Shown here: one piece after another, positions 10,935 through 21,768 of the stretch | Position numbering within the stretch: the stretch's first letter is position 1 | Layout of the letters: each line of letters starts with the position of its first letter | Notes under the pieces: model-generated | Database searches by the model: none | What the model saw: only the letters and a program-made list of their open reading frames with translations | What the model was told of the DNA's origin: nothing | Translations under genes and position numbers: made by a program | Assembly (NCBI GenBank): GCA_910574455.1 | Contig: CAJSYZ010000002.1 | Span: forward strand, 2,877,671 to 2,941,670 | Length of the DNA: 64,000 bases | Direction: 5' to 3' | Origin: Trichaptum fuscoviolaceum | Lineage: Eukaryota; Basidiomycota; Agaricomycetes; Hymenochaetales; Trichaptaceae

Positions 10935-13123
10935 TTATTTCATCACTCCTGCAACCGACTCAGCAAGACGAATTCTTCCTAGCAATATATCCTGCTTCCA
11001 CTGCGCCACGTCTTCGCGCTTGCTGTGAAGTCTATCCGTCCCACACTTTGCCTTCTCGTTCCTCTTTTTCCGTCGATGCAAAGTGACACGATGTAAGACA
11101 GACTTCACATTTTGCTTCTGCCGCTTCCGGAATTTCTTGCCTTTGTTGACCTGTTGTATTCTATCTTTGTAGTATAAGATTCTGGTGCCGGAGAACTAGC
11201 ACAAGGTCCTTACCCCCATAGGGATACCTTGGCTCTCAACTTCTCCACACGATGTGTGTCCACTCCCTTCTTTTCCATCGCACCCATGAACTCCCGAAAG
11301 TTCTAATAACTGGATTAGCGACGCTGGGTGAACTCCAGCTCACGAAACTTACTTCAATCTTCGTGCTGGTGGAGAGATCTTAATGAGACAAAAGTACGGT
11401 ATTTCATGCAAAGGTAAGTATGCACCGATAATGCCCAGAAAGGGGCGATAACTTGTGTATCAACCCTTCATGCACGGAGATCAATCCTGCAGATGCGACG
11501 AGCCCACCAGATAAAAAGGATGAGTGTTGGAAAGTACCGGTATCTGGAACGTCGTTAGAAATCTAGTTAAGGTGGAAGATGTGTCAATTCTAAACCTTTT
11601 ATGCCGATATAAATGTTATCTGGACGTTTTCATGATCGTTAGCAAACGCAAATGCGAAAATAATCAAGCCCTACAATGACCGTCCTATTTCTATTAAGTG
11701 TTGAATAATGTCTATACCCTACGATCTTAAACACTCACAGCGACATAGATCCAAGTATCCCCGGCGATGAGACTCCGAAGGAGTTGTTTTCGTAATGGAT
11801 TAGCGAGAGATCTTCGCTTTATCCATGTCATGACAGGACTTCGTTTTATCACGGAGGATGAATCTTTCGTCTCGCGAGAGCTATTGCTGTGTGTGCCGAT
11901 TTCTTGAACTGATTCCATCTGTGATGATGGCGGGCTGATAGCAAAGCTAGTACGGCGTTTCGGGACCAACTCAGGCCTAATATCAGCGTCAGATGTTCTG
12001 GGGACTACCCCGGTCCAATTTCCAGAGTCTTTCCACTTCCCTGCGCTCGTGTCGACGAGTGTGTGATCTCGTGCCCAACGCAGTAGTCCTTTGTCATCAA
12101 TCTCGACGAGGTAGTTCATTCCTATGAGATGCAATAGGTTCGTAAAGTATGATCAAGCGACACTGAAGAGATCTATTAGACTCACGCTGTTCAGCTGATA
12201 GATACCTGTAATACACATTAGAGATACAGTGACCGTGGCACCGATAAAGCATATACGCACACTATTCTCTGTATTTTACAACAGTTGATAATCACAGATA
12301 ATTAAAGGCAGACTAGCACGTACCTCTCTTTCTAACTTGTCTCTCGGACACTTTGCCAGAGACAGATCCTTTCCCGCACCTCGGTCCAGCCTACAAGAAT
12401 GTATCAAAGGCGAAAATTTGCATTAGAAACATCACTCACCATTTGAAAAAATTATCTGTTGTGTCCGATTCAAGCCACTTCTGATGATAAAACTGCAGTC
12501 CGATATTTTCAGTGTGTGAACGAGGTCAGAGCCTCGACGATCCGAGGTTTTGCTGAGAGATTCACCTTCACTAGTATGTGACTTAATAAGAAGTATATTT
12601 GATATTTTCTTCACGATTTGACTGCTCACAGTTTGAACCATACCGATGCTTGCTACAACGTATGTTCCGATGTTAGTTACACCCTTCGCATAGGTAGTAC
12701 AAATGGTTGTTTTCACCTGTCCGTCAGTTCCAGCCAATGTTGTGTCTCCAGTGCCTTTGGAACGCCTTTAGAGGTCCCAGTATGCTTAGAGTTAATCAAA
12801 TTGTTGTCGTCTCGTAGTCTAGTCGCCAGAAATGCGGCACGGCGCCAGCGACTTTTGGGGTCGTTCTTGCCTTGCTCGGCAGCGAGACGCGATGACTGTA
12901 AAGAAACAGTGTTTCAGAAGTTCACACGTAGACTCATAATGGGCGAGTACACTCAACAGAAACTTACCTGAAGTTCTGTATGGACTGCGGCGTCTGCCCA
13001 TCTGGAGTCTGCATTGAGCATGGATGACTTCCGGGTTTTCCATTCATTCTGAATCTTTATGGCTTCTCGCCGCTCGGAGTCCCCCTTGTCATCTGCTGCG
13101 CTCAATATGCCGCTGTTTTCCAT
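10935..13123 (-). CDS. IQM-like IQ-motif calmodulin-binding protein
   Basis: Related to plant IQM proteins. The start is MENSGILSAADDKGDSERR (13123), then an IQ-like region (RRAAFLATRLRDDN). After splicing the IQM signatures appear in order: HWLELTDSKHRYGSN, FYHQKWLESDTTDNFFKWLD, YLSAEQRMNYLVEIDDKG, LRWARDHTLVDTSAGKWKD, DTGTFQHSSFLSGGLVASAG and LSPLSGHYRTKIENFREFM. The C-terminal tail is very basic (VNKGKKFRKRQKQNVK). Two micro-exons are required: 8 nt at 12261-12268 and 13 nt at 11353-11365. One donor, after WIYVAV, is a weak GTGTTT. Function in fungi is not known to me; calcium/calmodulin signalling is inferred from the family. Convergent with the DUF866 gene. Confidence 0.82.
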
Positions 13124-13483
13124 CGTTAGAGATGATGGTGGTGCGGAAGCAAAAGTAAGAGAGAAAACTCATTCCCCTAACTGATCGTCGGTCAGGGCCT
13201 AGTATGACGCAATGACGTCATGTGTAGTACTGTAGCCAGATCCATGGACCACATGAAAAAGAATAATCATGATGTATTATATTCTGACAATGATATATTT
13301 TTCTGTTACATATATCCATTCAATATTTTATGCTTCAGTACAGAACGCTAAGGGTAGGGCAGGATCGAAAACATATGCAAAAGATTGGGCAAAGCAAATG
13401 GTACATGTACTTGAGTCGGAGTCGTGCTACGTAACACAAAGGAGAAAAATGCAACAGGAGTGAAGAAAATAGCGCATGAGGTC
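13124..13483. other. Intergenic, no gene seen
   Basis: 360 bases between the IQM-like start and the MAPKKK stop. It is AT-rich near 13260-13340. No gene or RNA was recognised. Confidence 0.6.
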
Positions 13484-16400
13484 CTATTTGAATCCTTGGA
13501 AGGACCAATTTGGTGAAAGGGTAAGGTATCGATGCTGTCGTAGCTCTGACGCCGAAGGCCTTTCGTCAGGTCGGATCGCAAAGCACTTCTGCCTAAAGTC
13601 GTCCGCCTCTGGACTCAACGTTACGTCGGGAGGTACCGGAGGAGCACCCTGCTTCGTGATGAGCTAAAGAAATGTTAGGGATACTGACAACACTTCCAAT
13701 AAACACTGTAGCGTACCTCAAAGATGACAGCGAAAGCATCGGCATCTTGCCATGGCCTGCGACCGGCCCACATCTCTAAAACTACACAACCGAGACTCCA
13801 GATATCAACCTTCCCGTTGTAACCATGCTGCTCGCCTTTCCTAGCAGCCTGAACAACTTCTGGCGCCATCCAAAAGACGGAACCTTGCATAGAGGTGTGT
13901 ATACCGTTTTCGTTAATATCATCTGTCCGTTTAGAGATACCGAAGTCCGAGATTTTACAGATCCCAGACGGGTCCACAAGAATGTTATCAGCTTTCAAGT
14001 CCTGAAAAGGGAGGGACGATCAGAATAAGGTGGAAAGTAGGAAAAGTAGCACTTGACATACTCGGTGAATGATACTATTTTGATGCAGGTATTCTAACCC
14101 AGAGAGTATTTGGCCCGTAAAGGATCGGGTAATTTGATCCTCAAACTTTCCATGCTTTCGCAAGCAACCGGCAACGGAGCCACCAGGAACATATTCCAAG
14201 AAACTAAGAAAATAACGTTGAGTCTACCAATATGCCATCGCACCAATTTCGCTTACATGCTCAGGAAATCAGGAGTTTCCTCGAATCCAAGATATTGAAC
14301 AATATGAGGATGATCAAGATCCTTTAAAGTTTCACTCTCTAACTTGAGCGCCTCGACTAGGCTCACCTGGCGCTTATCATCTCGATCAGCGTCTGTCTTG
14401 GGTATCTCAACCTGTTTCACAGCAATCATTTCACCCGTAGTAGCATTGAGAGCCAGATACACCCGTCCATATGTCCCTTTGCCAATGAGTTCGCCACGTA
14501 CCCATTTGAAGATAGCTAAGAATTGCATTAGATCGTATCTGGGGAAAGGTTTTATATGGGTACGTACGTTTCGGGTTCGCAGCTGTCGGCGATTCTGGCA
14601 AAGTCGGGATATTTGGAATTTGCGACGTGGTGACTTCTTCCACCTTGCTGCCCCAGAGCTTCGTACTTCTCTTGCGTAACATGCTATTGGCTGGCGAGGA
14701 GTCCGTATGATCTATCTTCCTCTTGTGTTCCTCCGCAACGATACGGATGGACTTCTTGTGCCTAAACTTTCTATCTTTGTCTGCTGAAGAACCTTGGAAG
14801 GCTGGTATAGCAGGCTCTACTGCCGTTGGGGATGATCCCCCCGAAGTAGACTCAATTAGGGGTTTGTCGAGATCGTGATCAGGGAAATATTCCTCAAGAC
14901 GATCGTACATCACTTCAGCAGGTGGACGGAAAGCCCATGTCACAGTGTTATCCTTATAAAAGCGACTGCGCCTATGTTCACCCTTCGCCCCCCTCTCACC
15001 CTTTCCAGATACCCTTTTCGGCCGACGCGAAGTTGGTGGTGGGTAACTTGGCGGTGGGAAGTTTGGTGGTGGATACGGCGGTACGTACGGACCACGCGAG
15101 GCCCCGGACTCTTTGTTGCCGTCTGTGTTGACAGATAGTTCCGGGCGCTTGCCATCCAAGGTCGATTCCAGCTCTTTCTTGGGAGGTTGTTTCCAAAGAC
15201 CTGTTCCGCCGCTATCGTCGTCGTCCGAATCTTCGTCTTCGTCAGAACCATACATGTCACCTGAATCAGAAGCGAAGGTGTTACGAGATGCATCGTATAG
15301 TGAGGAGAAATCTCTCTGCAGATATGTTGACGATTCGGCTGCATGAGGGTTAGGTAAAGGTTTGTCCAGTTGCGATCGCTGTCCGGCAACGCCCGCCTTC
15401 AAAGTCCCTTCGCTGGAGGAAGTATTGCGACTCAGCAAAGACGATACCCAAGCTTGGTCCTCGCTCTTCAGTGTTGAAGCACCTCCCTCGATATCGCCAT
15501 CATAGACAGGCGAGTCGTCAGTCAACGGGCCAAAAGATTTTGGCGCATCCGCCATAGCTGGGGCGCTCAAACTCATCTCTCTTTTATTGACAGGGATGCT
15601 CCTGGGGCTATCAGGGCTCGGTAGGGCTCGAGGACTCCGTGCATTTGCAAACTCTCCTGGGTTCGAATGACTTTCGGCTGCCATGCTTTCTGCGAGTGTC
15701 AAACTCGAAGTTGTAGCGTTCTTTCCCGAGGACAAGACGCGCATGCCAGTCGATTGGGCGGCGGCGTAAGGATGATGAGGAGATGCGACTCTTGGCGAAC
15801 GTGACTCATCCAAAACGGCCTCGACATCAACCCATGACCCAGTGTTCGTGGACGGTAAGGGGCGGAACGAGCGTGGGGGAGCCGGAGAAGCGCCAATGTC
15901 GGTATCAGGAGCAGTGCCGAAGGCAGAGTGAGGTCGAGGGTAAGGATCTTCGGGAGAATAGCGCCAATTGTTTTGACTGGAGGGTGCATTCAAGAGAGCT
16001 GAGGAGTTGGATGTCGAAGATTGGCCCTGTACGGGTAAAGGACGATATTGAGGTTGCACAGGTTGCATGAGATCACCCTGGCTCTGCGAAGACGCCATGG
16101 GCGAAGATCGTGAGGGTGTATAACTGGTGGGCGAGAAGTTGCTCCTTGGTTCGAAAGACCGTGCAAGTCCAGCAGTACTCGGTTCGCGGCGAGATGGAGA
16201 TGGATCTAGATTCATAAACGATCCGTTAGCAGCCTCCTTCAGCCCAATCATCGAAGGCCGTAACATATTATTTGGGTTAGGCTTCTTCTGACTGGAACTA
16301 GATGTCCCACTTGAAAACATTCCGCGAAGATTGTCCATGCTCTTCGCACCCAAAAGACTACGGGGAGCTTTATGCGGCTCGTCTCCCAGATATTTGGTCT

Positions 16401-18430
16401 TAGGCTCGTCCCCGTTGAACTTAGATCTCGGGAACCAATTTGGAGGTACTTGTTGTCCCTTTCGAGAAGGTGCGGGAGGAACGGGAACCTGTGGGGGAGG
16501 ACCACGAGGTACAGCAGGTATTTGTGAGAAGTTCGGCCTTGAGGATACGGTAATACTTGGAGAATAAGGATACTTTGCCGGTGAATTGCTGGAGTACGCT
16601 CCGGAATGTGATGCAGAGGGTGTATGCTGCGAAGGTCTGGTTGTAGAAGGTGACCGGTTTGCGTCTGCAGTAGAAGGTCGATCACTGTTTTTCTGAGGCG
16701 ATGGAACAAGAACCCAGGGCTCCTGCACACGCGAAGATGTATCCGGTAGTTCGGGTACCTTCGCCCTCCGCTTCGTAGCTTCCTGCACTCTGCCATCTCT
16801 TAAGTTGATGCGTGACTCCCTCTCCTGGAGTTGTCTCTCTGCCCGGTCTTGCAATAATCTTTCTGACAGTTCGAGTGACCTCTCACGCTCTGCTGCAGCT
16901 GCATCTGAGTTGCTGTGAGCGTGCTTAGGGCGAGAAGGAGGGGTTATGGCATTGTCGTCAAGATATGTACCGTCAGGAGAAATTCTCGTCACAGCATGGC
17001 TTCGCAAGCGATCAGTACTCAAAAGACTGGAAGTTGGCGGATTGGGGGACATATTAGTATCCAAATATAAATGATGGCGAGATGGGGACATGGCCTTTCG
17101 TGAATTTGCTGGAGACTGTTCTCGTGCACCCGCAAGATTTGACCGGCGGTGGTCTCGAGGAGAAGGTGGATTTCCAGACATGTATCGTGGAGGGTAAGGT
17201 GGGCGGATCGTCTGCCTATTCCTATCCCGTTCGTATGTATCAACGTCATCTGCGGAATTTGATGCTTCGTAGCCGGCCGAAACAGGATCCATGACGAAAG
17301 GCTCGCTCGTCGACGACATTGTTTCATGATTTGATTTGATTGACCGTGCTTTTCTGCTGGGAGACCGGAAGTTCTCTTGGTAAGGGAGCACAGGCGGTAC
17401 GTGATTAGCGATAAGATTGCGTGAGGGGGCTTGAGGAAGATGGAGAGGTGCGGAGGAATGCTGAGCAAGGAATTTAACGGTGCCTTTTGGATCCCCTTCC
17501 TCAATACATATCTTCATCAACATGTCGTCCGACAATGGTTCACTCGTGGCGAAAGATCCAATTTCCGTCCGAAATATGGAGAAAAATGGTTGTTGATCAT
17601 CAGTAATTTGAAGCTAGAAATAGCACAGCCGCTCAATGCAACATTCTCGTTGAAGAAATTGTAACGCACTCTAGAATAGATTTTCTCCCGAATCATAGCT
17701 GCATTCCTAGAGCCCGAGATATCGAGATATGTGAAGTTCTCACAGTCAGCGGTGACGGTAAGTAGGACCTTTCCATTGATAACGTTCTGGGAGGGGGAGG
17801 AAACATTGTTCGTAACAATTGGAGACTATAGCAAATGATTAGCAATGTCAAGTATACTGGAAAGGTGAAGAGTGGACGTACGGGCATAACTCGAGTACCA
17901 CCCACATTCCTTCTGAGAGGGGCAGGAAGGTGCTGTTTGAACTTGTCCATCATAGTCATTCGAGCGCCAGCATCATATTGACGTACATCGTTCCTACTGT
18001 CCAGCATTGGTCCAGTGAATCTATCCGTCGTAGACATTGCATCGTCAGCCGCGACTGTCGGGTATTGGGTACTCAGACCAGGAGTGCTCGGAGGCGGTGT
18101 CGACTCGACGTTAGGAGAACTGGAGCCTGAAGGAGACGACAACGAAGGATTCGAGCCGTTAGGAGGGGCTACAACATGAATGTGCTCATATGAGTTCTTG
18201 TTTGAAGAGCTCCCACCCTGGGTGCTGATCGGTTGCGGTTGTTGTGGGTAGGGTGAATGCGTAGTCGGAGGATTAGTACTTGGTAACGGCGGAGGGACAT
18301 AAGGGGATATGTAATGAGAACGGTCGACGTTTTCGTCGTCAGAATCATTATTCGGGTTCGTCACAACGAATGGGCCTCTAAATTGAGGTTTGCGCCGTCC
18401 TCCATAGGATGAATGGTTGTCGTCCGCCAT
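13484..18430 (-). CDS. BCK1: Bck1-like MAPKKK of the cell-wall integrity pathway
   Basis: MAP kinase kinase kinase that relays Pkc1 signals to Mkk and Mpk1. Seven exons (17882-18430, 17670-17825, 14568-17613, 14257-14515, 14062-14203, 13717-14001, 13484-13663) sum to 1539 codons. An N-terminal Pro/Ser-rich region leads into an RA/UBL-like domain (GKVLLTVTADCENFTYLDI, FRTEIGSF, EPLSDDMLMKICIEEGDPKG). About 1000 disordered residues follow. The C-terminal kinase has GKGTYGRVYLAL, AVKQVEIPK, IIHRDLKADNILVD, DFG, GSVFWMAPEVVQ and DIWSLGCVVLEMWAGRRPW. All key kinase residues are present. The UBL plus C-terminal kinase layout matches Bck1/MkkA and not Ste11, which has a SAM domain. Confidence 0.9.
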
Positions 18431-19134
18431 ATTGATTGTCCAATTAGATGAAGACTACGCGCGCGACGCACTGGCGTTCGAAAGAACGTCGACAAGCAGC
18501 AAAAAGCTGCGACTTCGTTTGTAGGTGGCGGCAGGAAAGCAGAGAAGTAGAGGGGGGAGGACAAGAAGTAAAAATGTACGTCGTGAAGGCCGTCTGGGCC
18601 TGCTCAACGGCGAGCAGATGGACCGTGGTCGCTTCAAATCGACGGGTCAGGGAGGAGGACCAAACAGAACCAAACAATCTGATTTAACACAGTTAGGTTA
18701 CCAGAGGCTAACGACGTCGAGGCTTTGTCTCTCCTCCTACAACCAGTGCTTCGTGTAGGGTGCAGTGAAAAAAGGGGAGGGCCTTTTAATCAGCTTACAG
18801 ACAAGACATGTTCTCGGCCTTTGTACTATCGACTTAACGCCTTTCACTCCAGGTCACAATTCACCTTTCCGCAGCGAGCAACACACGCTTAGGGTGTCAA
18901 ACAACACTCGGAGCGGAGTCCTGGGCACATGCCTCAACCCCTCAACGAAATAGCCCCGGTGTTCACGTTCATTACGGCCTTTCACGTTCTCTCGTCAACC
19001 CGGAGTCACCACTGGCCCACAAAGGAAATGTCATAAAAGAATACAACTGCTTTCTCATATCAAGTTAAATGAGTACATGCCCGGAGTACTCGTATAATAC
19101 AGTTATAGAACACTACCACTACAACACCATCGCC
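18431..19134. other. Intergenic, promoter region of the MAPKKK gene
   Basis: 704 bases between the BCK1-like start and the Gid8 stop, both on minus. No gene, RNA or repeat was recognised. Confidence 0.6.
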
Positions 19135-20285
19135 TTATGACCGTGAAGCACTACCGTCCCTGAGGTCAAGCTGGGAAAAGCTGTCAGATTTCATCACCTC
19201 CCTTCAACACATGCAAAACGCTCACTTTCGGAAAATCGGCCTTCTCACTAAGCATACTCTCACCCCAGCACAGAAGCTTTATCAACGCAACGAGCTTCGC
19301 TTCCTTGCCATGACTAAAGCTCTCCAGTATCGCTGCATTGAGTTCGCCAGCCGTCTTCAGCCTTTGCCTGGGCGATAGCAACTCTGCTATCGCAGTAGGC
19401 ACGTTAGGTGCAGACGAAAACGCCAAAAGAGCCATCGTTCGCTCGAGCTCCGTCAAGAATTCCGGCTTTTCCTCGCCTCGAGGCGCAAGTTCCCGCTGAG
19501 CAAAATCCAGCGCATCGGATATCCGACCTTCCCGGATATACTCGATCAGCTTCTGCTGTTGCAAACGAAAGTATAATGCAGGATTTGTGTCGAGAATCTA
19601 GACGAGTATAAGTCAGTACGCAATAACGTTAAAATTTCAAGGTACAAGAACAAATGATCATATTGAAGACTGAAGTTTTGGTGTTTGATTATCCTCATAG
19701 ACACAAGTGTCTGAGCGTGGTGCATGAAAAGGTATAATCCTTTAGATGGAAACCAAGAATATCTACTTACCTCAGGATTAAGGTCGTTTACGCGCACAAT
19801 CGCCTCATCAATATCGCCACGCTGCAATGCTTCCCTAATATTCGTTCTGTCCTCAATACTCTGGAAATCCACAGGCGCGGCCAAGTCCGCCTCTTTGCTG
19901 AACTCCTCAGCGGCGGACTTATAACCCTCAATCACGAGGTAATCCATGACGAGTTTGTTTAGATCACTGAGAGACAAATGTCAGTAAAAGTGCAGGAAGG
20001 CAGATGGCAAGAGTACAAATGTCAGATAATACATGCAAAAATTATTGGTCTCATCAAATAAGATCAGCGAGATTCCCATTAATGTTTCTCATCTTTCAGG
20101 TAAACGGAGAGGAAAACTCTCCGGTGTAAAAAGAGAAAGTTTATTTCTACTCACTTTTTCGTCACCTGCACCTCGTGAAGGCGCTTATCCCATTCTTCCT
20201 TCCGTACAATTAGCTTACTAGCTGGAGGCTATCAAGAAATTAGCGCGTCGTTCAAGAGAAGACATGTTGGAGAGAAACTGACCAT
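19135..20285 (-). CDS. GID8: Gid8 / TWA1, LisH-CTLH-CRA subunit of the GID/CTLH ubiquitin ligase
   Basis: Core scaffold of the GID (CTLH) E3 ligase that degrades gluconeogenic enzymes. The protein begins with an exon of just ATG (20283-20285), a GTCAGT donor, then PPASKLIVRKEEWDKRLHEV. Next come the LisH motif (NDLNKLVMDYLVIEGYKSAA), the CTLH region (REALQRGDIDEAIVRVNDLN, ILDTNPALYFRLQQQKLIEY) and the CRA region (ERTMALLAFSSAP through LVALIKLLCWGESMLSEKAD). I end it FPKLDLRDGSASRS with a stop at 19135, assuming a last intron with acceptor TTTTCCCAG. Without that intron the frame ends GGDEI at 19184. Length of about 230 residues fits Gid8. Confidence 0.9.
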
Positions 20286-20629
20286 GGTCGTCAATAACTG
20301 AGGGGCACGCAGAATTTAACGCGTGGGCGCTTCTTCAGGGCAGGTTGTCTTCAAAGTGCGCACAGGCCATCTTTTTGTACGTAATCTCCAACGACTCATT
20401 TTTTTTCGTTTCAGAGTCATTATATTTATTGGGCCCGATAATATCATACATGAAGTAAGAATCTGTACGTGCGAGATATGTTATATATGCAAGGATAAGA
20501 TATGATAGCTAGAGTAACAACAAGACATTCAATTCATGATTTGGCGACGAGACCCCCGGACTTGATCATCTCAAGGAAAGCATTTTGGTTTAGCACTATA
20601 GAAAACGTCAATAATTTGAAGACGAGAGG
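20286..20629. other. Intergenic, no gene seen
   Basis: 344 bases between the Gid8 start and the Rrp15 stop, both minus. It presumably carries the Gid8 promoter. Confidence 0.55.
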
Positions 20630-21358
20630 TCAAGAACACGGACCAGCAGAGGACTTGCTCAACGAACTTGGCTGTGGGACCGCCTTTTTTCCTTTGCCCT
20701 TCGGTGCTACCGCAGGCGCAGGGAGCGTTGGTTTTCCCGACCCTCTTGAAGCCTTAGCTTCCTCTTGAACAACTGCTGCTGCTGATTGTGTTTGCTGTAT
20801 TGCGTTAAACAGCTTTACAACTACGGTAGGACAGCTGTCAGGGTGACCTTCCTTTGATCGCTTAACAGACGTACCTCCTCTCTGAGCAACCTTGCGCAAC
20901 GACCGCTCATTCTCTCCGCCCCACCCACCAATGACATCCCGAATGTGGTTCTTCTCTTCTTTTTCCTTCTTTTCGCCCTCAAGCAGTTTCTTTGCCTTCA
21001 CTTCTAGTTTGTCATCTGTCCTCTTCTTCGCAACGGATGGTTTCAAAGACAGGGGTTGAGCAGAGGGAGCATCTGTATTCAGAAGGGATTGCAGCGCAGC
21101 ACCGAAATGCGAAGGAGACGTTGCCCGTCGTTTGCGTTTCTGAGTTTTCTTAGATTTGTGGTTTCTTTGGGCTTCTAAGATTTCGTCCTCTGCATCCGGA
21201 CTCTCGTTTCCGGACATGCTCTCATCTTCCGAGTCAGAGCCAGCTGCACTTTCGGACTGGTTTCCATCTTCGACTGAGGATCCTGCTGCGATCGAGTCAA
21301 CATGATTTTCCGGTTCATTTGTATCCTCCGATAATCTTCGGCGCTTAGAAGCCGGCAT
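20630..21358 (-). CDS. RRP15: Rrp15-like pre-60S ribosome biogenesis protein
   Basis: Nucleolar factor for 27S/25S rRNA processing. MPASKRRRLSED opens an acidic, serine-rich N-terminus. The conserved core has SPSHFGAALQSLLNTDAPS and a Lys/Glu-rich coiled region (KKLLEGEKKEKEEKNHIRDV). A 54-nt intron (20821-20874) joins ERSLRKVAQRG to VVKLFNAIQQTQ, the family signature. The C-terminus is basic (APKGKGKKAVPQ). Divergent from the ankyrin-DIL gene; 410 bases separate the starts. Confidence 0.85.
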   Translation of the reverse strand: MPASKRRRLSEDTNEPENHVDSIAAGSSVEDGNQSESAAGSDSEDESMSGNESPDAEDEILEAQRNHKSKKTQKRKRRATSPSHFGAALQSLLNTDAPSAQPLSLKPSVAKKRTDDKLEVKAKKLLEGEKKEKEEKNHIRDVIGGWGGENERSLRKVAQRGGTSVKRSKEGHPDSCPTVVVKLFNAIQQTQSAAAVVQEEAKASRGSGKPTLPAPAVAPKGKGKKAVPQPSSLSKSSAGPCS

Positions 21359-21768
21359 TGAGATGAGAGTTAGGAACGGGGAAGCAACGAGGAAAGCTAA
21401 AGGCAGAGATTGATTCCGATGCAGATTAGGTGCAAAATACTACTTGCCAGTGTATGTAAAGTCCCACGCAACGGCACGGCGCGCTGGGTGAGTTATTGGC
21501 ATCGCGCAGTGCTAAGTACAACCGCCACGAAATTGCAGCCAGCGCAAAGATTTAAACACACGTTCACCGCAACACACACCCTCACGACATAATATTCTGC
21601 GCTGCTTTCAGAAACTGTTGTATTCGTGTGGCATCAAATATCTCGACGTCAACACGTTTCTGCAAGCACCCACAACGGTGATATGATCGAGACTGCCCGT
21701 GTATCTGGTTGACCCCTAGGACACCAGTGCACATCGTTATACGCGCTCAATCACGACCTTATATCGAC
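21359..21768. promoter_or_regulatory. Shared divergent promoter region
   Basis: The 410 bases between RRP15 (minus) and the ankyrin-DIL gene (plus). No specific element was identified. An upstream in-frame TTG at 21709 is not taken as a start. Confidence 0.45.
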
